Of a stretch of 12,619 nt of DNA, positions 1-6,308 are shown in pieces. This DNA is from Omnitrophica bacterium GWA2_41_15. Lineage in GTDB: Bacteria; Omnitrophota; Gorgyraeia; Gorgyraeales; Gorgyraeaceae. Positions within the stretch are counted from its first letter, which is position 1, and every line of letters starts with the position of its first letter. The notes under the pieces were generated by a model. The model worked only from the letters and a program-made list of their open reading frames with translations. It did not search any database and was not told the origin of the DNA. The position numbers and the translations under genes were made by a program. The DNA lies in the NCBI GenBank assembly GCA_919902485.1, contig CAKKRB010000039.1:1-12619 (forward strand), read 5' to 3'.

Positions 1-131
1 AGGCGTGCATGAATGCCCTGAAAGCAGGGGTTTCGAAAACGCATATCATAGACGGGAGAATTCCGCACAGTTTATTGCTGGAGATTTTTACAGATAAGGG
101 CATTGGCACAGAGATAGTTAAAGACCGATAA
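1..131 (+). CDS. argB: Acetylglutamate kinase, C-terminal fragment
   Basis: This is the 3' end of a gene that begins before the window. Reading from base 3 gives 42 codons ending in TAA at 129-131. The peptide has the usual ArgB C-terminus: MNALKAGVSKTHIIDGRIPH, then LLLEIFTDKGIGTEIV. In the family the GV-HIIDGR-PH-LLLE-FT-GIGT signature closes the amino-acid kinase fold, which phosphorylates N-acetylglutamate in the second step of arginine synthesis. It lies 51 nt upstream of argD, which acts two steps later. The step between them (argC) is not visible and would be elsewhere or upstream. Identity is secure despite the short fragment because the motif is distinctive and the neighbours are arginine genes. 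Confidence 0.93.
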   Translation, partial: ACMNALKAGVSKTHIIDGRIPHSLLLEIFTDKGIGTEIVKDR

Positions 132-135
132 GATA

Positions 136-170
136 CACCCCGTAGGTGGCCTGCGGCCACCTACGGGGTG
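136..170. repeat. Perfect 16-bp GTAGG-core hairpin before argD
   Basis: The arms at 136-151 and 155-170 are perfect reverse complements around a 3-nt loop (TGC, 152-154). The arm contains GTAGGTGGCC. The element fills most of the argB-argD gap and ends one base before the GAAGAGG ribosome-binding site of argD. No U-tract follows, so it does not look like an intrinsic terminator. It matches the element before argF in length and geometry. Confidence 0.93.
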
Positions 171-182
171 GAAGAGGTTAAG

Positions 183-1358
183 ATGAATACAAAAGAAGTG
201 ATAGCGCAATATGATAAATATGTAATGAATACTTACACGCGCATACCGTGCGTGATAGTGAAAGGCAAGGGCCTTAAGGTATGGGATCTGGATGGAAATG
301 AATACCTGGATTTTTTCCCCGGGTGGGCAGTGAGCGGCCTTGGCCATTGTCATCCAAAAGTGGTAAATGCCGTCAGGAGTTATCTTAAAAAAATAATACA
401 TGTCCCGAATAATTATTACAATATGCTGCAGGGAAAGCTCGCGCAGGAAATAATAGAAAACTCATTTGAGGGCAAGGTTTTCTTCTGCAATAGCGGCGCA
501 GAGGCAAATGAAGGGGCAATAAAATTAGTGCGTTCTTATGGCAACAGCTCCGGCGGCAGGTACGAGATCATTACAATGGAAAACTCTTTTCACGGGAGGA
601 CACTGACTACAATAACAGCTACTGCCCAGCCGAAATATCAGAAAGATTTTGAGCCTTTGCCGGCAGGCTTTAAATATGTTGATTTTAACGATATAAAGGC
701 AATTGAGAACGCTATTACAGATAAGACAATAGCTATAATGCTGGAGCCTATTCAGGGAGAGGGTGGCATAAACGTAGCTGACCAGGTATATATAAAGGCG
801 CTCAGGGGCCTGTGCAATAGAAAAGATATGATTTTGATTTTTGACGAAGTGCAGACAGGCATGGGCAGGACAGGAAAGATGTTTGGGTTTGAGCATTATG
901 GTATATTGCCTGACATTATGACGCTTGCTAAATCACTTGGCGGGGGCTTGCCAATAGGCGCAATGGTTGCAGGCAAAAAATTTACAGATGTTTTAAAACC
1001 TGGAATGCACGCGTCTACATTCGGAGGAAGCCCTGTTGTGTGCAGCGCCAGCCTGGCTGTTTTTGAAGCTATAAAAAAAGAGGGACTTTTGTCGAACACA
1101 GTGAAAATGGGCGAATATCTTGTCGGGAAGTTAAATGAATTGAAAAAGAAAAAATCTATTATTAAGGAAATAAGGGGCAAGGGCCTTATGATAGGCATTG
1201 AATTGACTGTTCCCGGTAAGGAGATTGTTGAAAAGTGTTTTAAAGAAAGACTTTTGATCAATTGCACACATGATAAGGTGCTCAGGATAATGCCTGGCAT
1301 GATAGTTACAAAAAAGCAGATTGATAGGGCAGTAGAGATTTTGGACAAAGTAATGTAA
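183..1358 (+). CDS. argD: Acetylornithine aminotransferase (class III, PLP-dependent)
   Basis: The 391-residue protein matches the usual length for ArgD, which converts N-acetylglutamate semialdehyde to N2-acetylornithine using glutamate and PLP. Visible motifs are the N-terminal WDLDGNEYLDFFPGWAV segment, the NSGAEANEGAIK cofactor-phosphate loop (103-114), SFHGRT (135-140), LEPIQGEGG (187-195), the LIFDEVQTGMGRTG segment with Asp221, and the Schiff-base lysine Lys250 in TLAKSLGGGLPIGA. I chose ATG 183, five bases after GAAGAGG at 171-177. An in-frame GTG at 168 lies inside the hairpin arm and has no ribosome-binding site. ArgD proteins often also act on succinyl-diaminopimelate, but a dedicated dapL downstream makes that role unnecessary here. 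A generic class III ornithine aminotransferase is possible from sequence alone, but the arg neighbours argue for ArgD. Confidence 0.95.
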   Translation: MNTKEVIAQYDKYVMNTYTRIPCVIVKGKGLKVWDLDGNEYLDFFPGWAVSGLGHCHPKVVNAVRSYLKKIIHVPNNYYNMLQGKLAQEIIENSFEGKVFFCNSGAEANEGAIKLVRSYGNSSGGRYEIITMENSFHGRTLTTITATAQPKYQKDFEPLPAGFKYVDFNDIKAIENAITDKTIAIMLEPIQGEGGINVADQVYIKALRGLCNRKDMILIFDEVQTGMGRTGKMFGFEHYGILPDIMTLAKSLGGGLPIGAMVAGKKFTDVLKPGMHASTFGGSPVVCSASLAVFEAIKKEGLLSNTVKMGEYLVGKLNELKKKKSIIKEIRGKGLMIGIELTVPGKEIVEKCFKERLLINCTHDKVLRIMPGMIVTKKQIDRAVEILDKVM

Positions 1359-1374
1359 ACCAAAACCTTAAATT

Positions 1375-1409
1375 AACCGCGTAGGTCGCCGTAGGCGACC
1401 TACGCGGTT
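1375..1409. repeat. Perfect 16-bp GTAGG-core hairpin before argF
   Basis: The arms at 1375-1390 and 1394-1409 are exact reverse complements around the loop GTA (1391-1393). The arm contains GTAGGTCGCC. It aligns base for base with the element at 136-170. Apart from the loop, the two differ at three stem positions, and all three differences are compensated on the other arm. It lies directly before the G-rich ribosome-binding region of argF. Confidence 0.93.
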
Positions 1410-1421
1410 GGGGCGGTAAAT

Positions 1422-2312
1422 ATGAAAAAAGATTTATTAACAATCAATGATTTAAGCACGAGCGAGATAAAAGAGATTCTGGATTTAGCTAAAGAATTGA
1501 AACAGAACAGGTATAATTCAGGAGAGGCGCTTAATGGAAAAACAGTCGGGCTTATATTTGAGAAACCTTCTAACAGGACCAGGGTTTCTTTTGAAGTGGG
1601 AATTACAGAACTTGGCGGGCACGCAATATATCTCGGGTCATATGAAATTGATCTTGGCAAACGAGAGTCTCCAAAAGATGTGGCAAGGGTGCTTTCAAGG
1701 TACCTGGCTGGGATTGTTGCCAGGACTTTTTCGCATAAGACAGTTGTGGAGCTTGCAAAGTATTCGTCTATACCTGTAATAAACGGATTAACAGACTATC
1801 AGCATCCGTGCCAGGCGCTGAGTGACCTGTTTACCATAAAGGAAAAGAAAGGGCTGAGCAATATTACAGTAGCTTTTATAGGCGACGGGAACAATGTGCT
1901 GAATTCTCTTTTGTATATATGCCACAGGATGGGCATAAAGATCAATGCATCATGCCCCAGAGGATATGAGCCTGATAAAGAAACATTAAAGGAAGTTGCA
2001 GGATCTGCTGCTATATTCAATTCTCCGTCTGATGCTGTAAAGGGCGCTGATGTGGTTTATACAGATGTGTGGACCAGCATGGGCCAGGAAAAAGAATACA
2101 GGAAAAGGTTAAAGGCGTTTAAAAAGTATCAGGTGAATTCTGAGTTAATGAAGCTTGCGAATAAAGATGCGATAGTGATGCATTGTCTGCCTGCCCACAG
2201 GGGCCAGGAGATTACAGATGAAATCATAGATGGAGAATCGTCTGTTGTCCTGGACCAGGCAGAGAACAGGCTTCACGTGCAGAAGGCGATATTGGTAAAA
2301 TTATTAAAATAG
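1422..2312 (+). CDS. argF: Ornithine carbamoyltransferase
   Basis: The 296-residue cytosolic enzyme transfers the carbamoyl group from carbamoyl phosphate to ornithine, giving citrulline. The carbamoyl-phosphate loop is seen as FEKPSNRTR (46-54), followed by RTFSH (101-105) and the HPCQALSDL motif starting at His128. The ornithine-binding DVWTSMG (215-221) and HCLPAHRG with the catalytic Cys255 (254-261) separate it from aspartate carbamoyltransferase, which lacks the HCLP cysteine and SMG loop. The length is slightly below that of many OTCases (about 300-335) but no motif is missing. The ATG follows a G-rich stretch (GGGGCGG, 1410-1416), a weak ribosome-binding site pressed against the upstream hairpin. 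Its product feeds ArgG, encoded next. Confidence 0.97.
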   Translation: MKKDLLTINDLSTSEIKEILDLAKELKQNRYNSGEALNGKTVGLIFEKPSNRTRVSFEVGITELGGHAIYLGSYEIDLGKRESPKDVARVLSRYLAGIVARTFSHKTVVELAKYSSIPVINGLTDYQHPCQALSDLFTIKEKKGLSNITVAFIGDGNNVLNSLLYICHRMGIKINASCPRGYEPDKETLKEVAGSAAIFNSPSDAVKGADVVYTDVWTSMGQEKEYRKRLKAFKKYQVNSELMKLANKDAIVMHCLPAHRGQEITDEIIDGESSVVLDQAENRLHVQKAILVKLLK

Positions 2313-2315
2313 GAT

Positions 2316-2344
2316 ACCGCCTCCGTTCGCCGAACGGAGGCGGT
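2316..2344. repeat. Perfect inverted repeat in argF-argG gap
   Basis: The 14-nt arms 2316-2329 and 2331-2344 are exact reverse complements around one central C. Sterically this folds as a 12-bp stem with a 5-nt loop (CGCCG, 2328-2332). The arm text ACCGCCTCCGTT lacks the GTAG head seen in neighbouring elements, so it may be a different subfamily. It ends two bases before the GAGGAG ribosome-binding site of argG and has no U-tract. Confidence 0.92.
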
Positions 2345-2357
2345 GCGAGGAGATAAG

Positions 2358-3530
2358 ATGAATAAAAAAGTTGTTCTTGCGTATTCAGGCGGCCTGGACA
2401 CATCTGTTGCAGTGGCGTGGCTTGCTGACCGCGGTTATGATGTAGTTGCCTATATGGCTGACGTGGGCCAGGGCGGAGATTATGATAAATTAAAGAAAAG
2501 GGCAATCGGAGCAGGCGCCTCAAAGGTTATTATTGAGGACCTGAAAGAAGAATTTGCCAAAGATTTTGTATTTATGTCTTTAAAAGCAGGCGCAGTATAT
2601 GAATCAAAATACCTTCTTGCAACTGCTCTCTCGAGGCCGATTATCGCAAAGGGCCTGGTTCAGGCTGCAAAAAAGGAAAAAGCTGATTCTGTTGCGCATG
2701 GCTGCACAGGCAAAGGCAACGACCAGGTGAGGTTTGAGGTTACTGTTATGGTCTTGGCGCCTGAATTAAAGATAATCGCGCCTTTAAGAGAATGGCACAT
2801 GTATTCCAGGGAGGAAGAGATAGAATATGCAAAGGAAAATAATATACAAATAGATACTACAAAGAAAAACCCGTACAGCCTGGATAAAAATATCTGGGGC
2901 ATGAGTATAGAATGCGGCATTCTGGAAGATCCATGGAATGAGCCGTTGGAAGACGCGTATCAGATGACAGTGGATCCGGGTAAGGCGCCTTCTAAATCCA
3001 CATATGTGGATTTAGAATTTGAAAAAGGCGTGCCTGTAAAACTCAATGGAAAAAAATACGGCCCGGTTAGCCTTGTTTTGAAATTAAACGAGATAGGCGG
3101 CAGGAATGGAGTCGGCAGGACAGATCTTGTGGAGAACAGGCTTGTTGGAATCAAGTCAAGGGAGATATACGAAGCCCCTGGCGCATGGATATTGCACAAT
3201 GCTCATAAAGACCTGGAAAGCCTTGTGCTGGACAGGGAGCTTTTGCATTTTAAAGAGATAATTTCTTTGAAATACGCGGATATTGTTTACTATGGATTAT
3301 GGTTTACCCCTATTAAAAAGGCCCTGGACGGGTTTATAAATGAGACCCAGAAAAATGTAACAGGCACTGTGAAAGTCAAGCTGTTAAAGGGTGTTGCAAG
3401 TGTTGTGTCCAGGAAGTCCCCTTATTCATTGTATAGGAAAGAAATGGCAACATACGACAAGGGCGATAAATTTGACAGGTCTATAGCAGAAGGGTTTATT
3501 AAAGTTTGGGGTATGCCGTATAAGAAATAA
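2358..3530 (+). CDS. argG: Argininosuccinate synthase
   Basis: The 390-residue ATP-pyrophosphatase joins citrulline and aspartate to form argininosuccinate, using ATP. The N-terminal PP-loop AYSGGLDTS (8-16) is intact, and AHGCTGKGNDQVRFE (113-127), an ArgG hallmark for ATP and aspartate binding, follows. The segments YSLDKNIWG (173-181) and EDPW (190-193) are also typical. ATG 2358 is preferred because GAGGAG (2347-2352) lies five bases upstream. The in-frame GTG at 2343 falls in the last bases of the palindrome. It sits between argF and argH in pathway order, 45 nt after argF. There is no sign of truncation or frameshift. Confidence 0.97.
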   Translation: MNKKVVLAYSGGLDTSVAVAWLADRGYDVVAYMADVGQGGDYDKLKKRAIGAGASKVIIEDLKEEFAKDFVFMSLKAGAVYESKYLLATALSRPIIAKGLVQAAKKEKADSVAHGCTGKGNDQVRFEVTVMVLAPELKIIAPLREWHMYSREEEIEYAKENNIQIDTTKKNPYSLDKNIWGMSIECGILEDPWNEPLEDAYQMTVDPGKAPSKSTYVDLEFEKGVPVKLNGKKYGPVSLVLKLNEIGGRNGVGRTDLVENRLVGIKSREIYEAPGAWILHNAHKDLESLVLDRELLHFKEIISLKYADIVYYGLWFTPIKKALDGFINETQKNVTGTVKVKLLKGVASVVSRKSPYSLYRKEMATYDKGDKFDRSIAEGFIKVWGMPYKK

Positions 3531-3532
3531 AG

Positions 3533-3585
3533 GCAAAGGCCGGGAATAGGCAGGTTTTAACCTGCCTGTTTATGAAGGCCTTTGC
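3533..3585. repeat. Nested double-stem palindrome in argG-argH gap
   Basis: An outer 9-bp stem (GCAAAGGCC at 3533-3541 with GGCCTTTGC at 3577-3585) encloses an inner 9-bp stem (AGGCAGGTT at 3548-3556 with AACCTGCCT at 3559-3567). The inner stem is followed by GTTTATGAAGG rather than a run of T, so termination between argG and argH is not well supported. Some transcript pausing or end protection is possible. Confidence 0.85.
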
Positions 3586-3594
3586 GACAAAATT

Positions 3595-3616
3595 GTAGGG
3601 CACACTTTAGTGTGCC
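3595..3616 (+). repeat. REP-like GTAG plus hairpin before argH
   Basis: An unpaired GTAG (3595-3598) is followed directly by an 8-bp hairpin, GGCACACT (3599-3606) with AGTGTGCC (3609-3616), loop TT. A conserved GTAG-type tetranucleotide 5' of an imperfect hairpin is the known layout of REP sequences processed by RAYT (Y1/HUH) transposases. The AAAGGTGAT ribosome-binding site of argH starts at the next base. The link to a RAYT is inference, since no transposase is in the window. Confidence 0.75.
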
Positions 3617-3627
3617 AAAGGTGATAT

Positions 3628-4995
3628 ATGAAAAATAAATTGTGGGGCGGAAGATTTAGCAAAAAGACAAATCCTTTGGTGGAAGAGTTTACAAAGTCAA
3701 TCCAGTTTGATAAAAAACTTGCTGAATACGACTGCATAGGCAGTATTGCGCACGCCAAAATGCTTGGCAAGTGCAATATAATACCAAAAAAAGATGCTGG
3801 CAAAATTGTCTCAGGATTAAATTCAATTTTAAATAAAATTAAAAAAGGTTCGTTTAAAATTAACAATTCAGCAGAAGACATACACACCATGATACAAAAT
3901 ACTCTGGATAAAAAGATAGGTAGAAAGGCTCAGATGCTTCATACTGCCAGGAGCAGGAATGATCAGGTAGCTTTGGATACCAGGATGTATTGCAAGGATA
4001 AAATAGATTCTATTATAGAGCTTTTAAAGACTCTCAAGAAATCCATGAAAGGCTTTTCAGTAAAGAATATGGATGTTGTGATCCCTGGTTTTACGCATCT
4101 CCAGAATGCCCAGCCTGTGTTATTGAGCCATCAGATGCTGGCTTATTGCGAGATGCTTGCAAGGGACGCTGACAGGCTTATGGATTGTAAAAAAAGGGTA
4201 GATGTTATGCCTCTTGGCTCATGCGCTATAAGCGGCACCAGCCTGCCTGTAGACAGGAATTTTACAGCTAAAGAGCTTGGTTTTTCAAAAATATCCACAA
4301 ACAGCATGGATGCTGTGAGTGACAGGGATTTTGTCATAGAGCTTATTTTCTGCCTGGCTGTTGTAGGTATGCATCTTTCCAGGCTCTCAGAAGACCTTAT
4401 TATATGGAATTCCCAGGTTTTTGGCATCGCGGATATAGGCGATGAATTCTGCACAGGTTCAAGCATGATGCCTCAAAAGAAAAATCCAGATGCGCTGGAG
4501 CTTATCAGGGGCAAGTGCGGGACGCTTTATGGCAGTCTCGCAGAAATCATGACTATTATGAAAGGCCTGCCGCTTACCTATAACAGGGATATGCAGCTGG
4601 ATAAAGAACCTTTGTTTAAGTCCATAGAGACTGTAAAAAGTTCCATTGAGATCCTTGCGGCATTGTTTAAAAGCCTGAAGATTAATAAAGAAAAGGTGCT
4701 TGAACTTTTACAGGACGAATCTATTTATGCAGCAGATATAATGGAATATCTAGTAAAAAAAGGGGTTACCTTAAAGGAGAGCCATGATATCGTGGGAAAA
4801 ATTGTGGCATATGGCCTGGATAGGAAATTGAAGTTGTCTGAGATATCATTAAAGGAATTCAGGATTTTCAGCCCGAAGTTTAACAGGGATGTTTATGGGC
4901 TTTTGAATCCTGAAAAATCAGTCAGCTTGAAAAACTCTTTCGGAGGCACAAGTCCGAAACAGGTAAGGAAACAATTAAAAAATGCACGATTTTAA
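3628..4995 (+). CDS. argH: Argininosuccinate lyase
   Basis: The 455-residue member of the fumarase/aspartase superfamily splits argininosuccinate into arginine and fumarate, the last arginine step. The LWGGRF start (5-10), HTARSRNDQVALD (105-117), GFTHLQNAQP with the presumed general acid/base His157, and GSSMMPQKKNPDALELIRGK (277-296) with its catalytic-loop serines are all present. The length equals the family norm. The residue after THLQ is Asn, where Arg, Pro or His is more common, but the flanking residues are normal. AAAGGTGAT (3617-3625) is a good ribosome-binding site for ATG 3628. The last 14 nt overlap lysA, so arginine and lysine genes are probably co-transcribed and translationally coupled. 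Confidence 0.97.
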   Translation: MKNKLWGGRFSKKTNPLVEEFTKSIQFDKKLAEYDCIGSIAHAKMLGKCNIIPKKDAGKIVSGLNSILNKIKKGSFKINNSAEDIHTMIQNTLDKKIGRKAQMLHTARSRNDQVALDTRMYCKDKIDSIIELLKTLKKSMKGFSVKNMDVVIPGFTHLQNAQPVLLSHQMLAYCEMLARDADRLMDCKKRVDVMPLGSCAISGTSLPVDRNFTAKELGFSKISTNSMDAVSDRDFVIELIFCLAVVGMHLSRLSEDLIIWNSQVFGIADIGDEFCTGSSMMPQKKNPDALELIRGKCGTLYGSLAEIMTIMKGLPLTYNRDMQLDKEPLFKSIETVKSSIEILAALFKSLKINKEKVLELLQDESIYAADIMEYLVKKGVTLKESHDIVGKIVAYGLDRKLKLSEISLKEFRIFSPKFNRDVYGLLNPEKSVSLKNSFGGTSPKQVRKQLKNARF

Positions 4996-6232
4996 TTATA
5001 AACACAATAATCTTTATTGCGAGTCAGTAAGCATAGAAGAGCTTGCCAGAAAATACGGCACGCCTCTTTATGTCTATAGCCGCAATACGCTCATAAATCA
5101 TTATAGAAAAATAAAAGAGGCTTTCAGTTTAATCAATCCTCTTATATGTTTTTCAATGAAAGCGAATTCAAACTTAAGTATCTGCAGGACCCTTGTAAAA
5201 GAAGGCGCAGGACTGGATATTGTTTCAGGCGGAGAGCTTTACAGGGCCCTTAAAACAGGCGTGTCTTCGAGGAAAATCGTATACGCGGGAGTAGGAAAAA
5301 CAGAAAAAGAGATAGAGATAGCTATAAGGCATCAAATACTTTTCTTTAATGTTGAATCTATCCCTGAACTGAGGCTGATAAATAAAGTGGCTGGAAGATT
5401 AGGTATACGGCAGAAAGTAGCTGTGCGTATCAACCCTGATATTAAAGCCAGGACGCATAAATATATAACCACAGGCCATGGCGAGAATAAATTCGGCATT
5501 GATTTTGAAACAGCAAAGACGATATTTTTAAACTCAGATAAATATGAGCATCTGAATATATCCGGAATTCACGTGCATATAGGTTCGCAGATAGTGGATG
5601 CAGAACCTTTTATAAAGGCGATAGAGAGGATAGCTGATTTTATAAAAGACCTGGAGCAAAGAGGCGCCGGCATAAGATGGCTTAATATAGGAGGAGGCCT
5701 TGGAATAATATATTCCAATGAAAGGCCGCAGACTGCCAGGGAATACGCAAAAGCAGTTATCCCTGTTTTGAAAAGGGCAATGACCAATGTAATACTTGAG
5801 CCGGGAAGATTTATTATAGGGAATGCAGGGATCCTTGTAACAAGGGTTAATTATTTAAAAGAAACCCCGGGTAAAAATTTTGCGATAGTTGACGCAGGGA
5901 TGAACGATCTTATAAGGCCGAGTCTTTACGGCGCGCATCACGAGATATTGCCTGTAAGGTCTCAGTCTTACGCAGGGTCAAAAAAGATACGTACCTTTGA
6001 TGTAGTCGGCCCTATATGCGAGAGCGGGGATTTTCTCGGCAAGAATAGAAAATTCATAGACCTTAAGCAGGGGGATTTATTAAGCGTCATGGGCGCTGGG
6101 GCATATGGATTCAGCATGTCCAGCAATTATAATTCAAGGCCGCGCACTGCTGAAGTCATGGTGGAAGGGACTAAAGCAAAACTTATAAGGCGCAGGGAAA
6201 CTTACGAAGACCTCATAAAAACCGAACTGTAA
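4982..6232 (+). CDS. lysA: Diaminopimelate decarboxylase
   Basis: The 416-residue fold-type III PLP enzyme decarboxylates meso-diaminopimelate to L-lysine. It shows GTPLYVYS (26-33), the PLP lysine Lys60 in CFSMKANSN, GIHVHIGSQ (195-203), the phosphate-binding GGGLGI (237-242), EPGR (273-276), and the active-site CESGD (346-350) contributed across the dimer. These features separate it from ornithine/arginine decarboxylases. The start overlaps the argH end by 14 nt. It is the last pathway enzyme yet is encoded first in the lysine block, joining it to the arginine genes. The nearest ribosome-binding match (AAGGA, 4965-4969) is about a dozen bases away, so coupling with argH translation may matter. 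Confidence 0.97.
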   Translation: MHDFNYKHNNLYCESVSIEELARKYGTPLYVYSRNTLINHYRKIKEAFSLINPLICFSMKANSNLSICRTLVKEGAGLDIVSGGELYRALKTGVSSRKIVYAGVGKTEKEIEIAIRHQILFFNVESIPELRLINKVAGRLGIRQKVAVRINPDIKARTHKYITTGHGENKFGIDFETAKTIFLNSDKYEHLNISGIHVHIGSQIVDAEPFIKAIERIADFIKDLEQRGAGIRWLNIGGGLGIIYSNERPQTAREYAKAVIPVLKRAMTNVILEPGRFIIGNAGILVTRVNYLKETPGKNFAIVDAGMNDLIRPSLYGAHHEILPVRSQSYAGSKKIRTFDVVGPICESGDFLGKNRKFIDLKQGDLLSVMGAGAYGFSMSSNYNSRPRTAEVMVEGTKAKLIRRRETYEDLIKTEL

Positions 6233-6251
6233 TCGCAGAACTTACGCAGAA

Positions 6252-6280
6252 GTAGGGGAGGGTTTAAAACCCTCCCCTAC
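6252..6280. repeat. GTAGGGG-headed palindrome in lysA-dapF gap
   Basis: Arms 6252-6265 and 6267-6280 are exact reverse complements (GTAGGGGAGGGTTT in the left arm) around a central A. It folds as a 12-bp stem with a 5-nt loop. It has the GTAG head of the REP-like family. Unlike most others it ends 28 bases before the next start, separated by a short stretch holding the small palindrome TCCGCGGA. Confidence 0.92.
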
Positions 6281-6308
6281 AAAAGTCCGCGGAATTGCGT
6301 GGAAACTA

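Noticed and set aside
168..182. Upstream GTG start for argD
   Set aside because: It lies inside the right arm of the hairpin with no ribosome-binding site, while ATG 183 has GAAGAGG at proper spacing and gives a normal ArgD N-terminus.
896..1363. Minus-strand open frame opposite the argD 3' half
   Set aside because: It has no family motif and mirrors the argD reading frame, whose protein motifs are intact.
136..2344. Hairpins before argD, argF and argG as arginine operators, T-box or attenuator leaders
   Set aside because: They are single perfect palindromes without leader peptide, T-box or alternative-fold features, and similar elements occur before lysine genes and inside dapF.
2343..2357. 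Upstream GTG start for argG
   Set aside because: It falls at the end of the palindrome and overlaps the region before GAGGAG. ATG 2358 yields the usual short ArgG N-terminus before the PP-loop.
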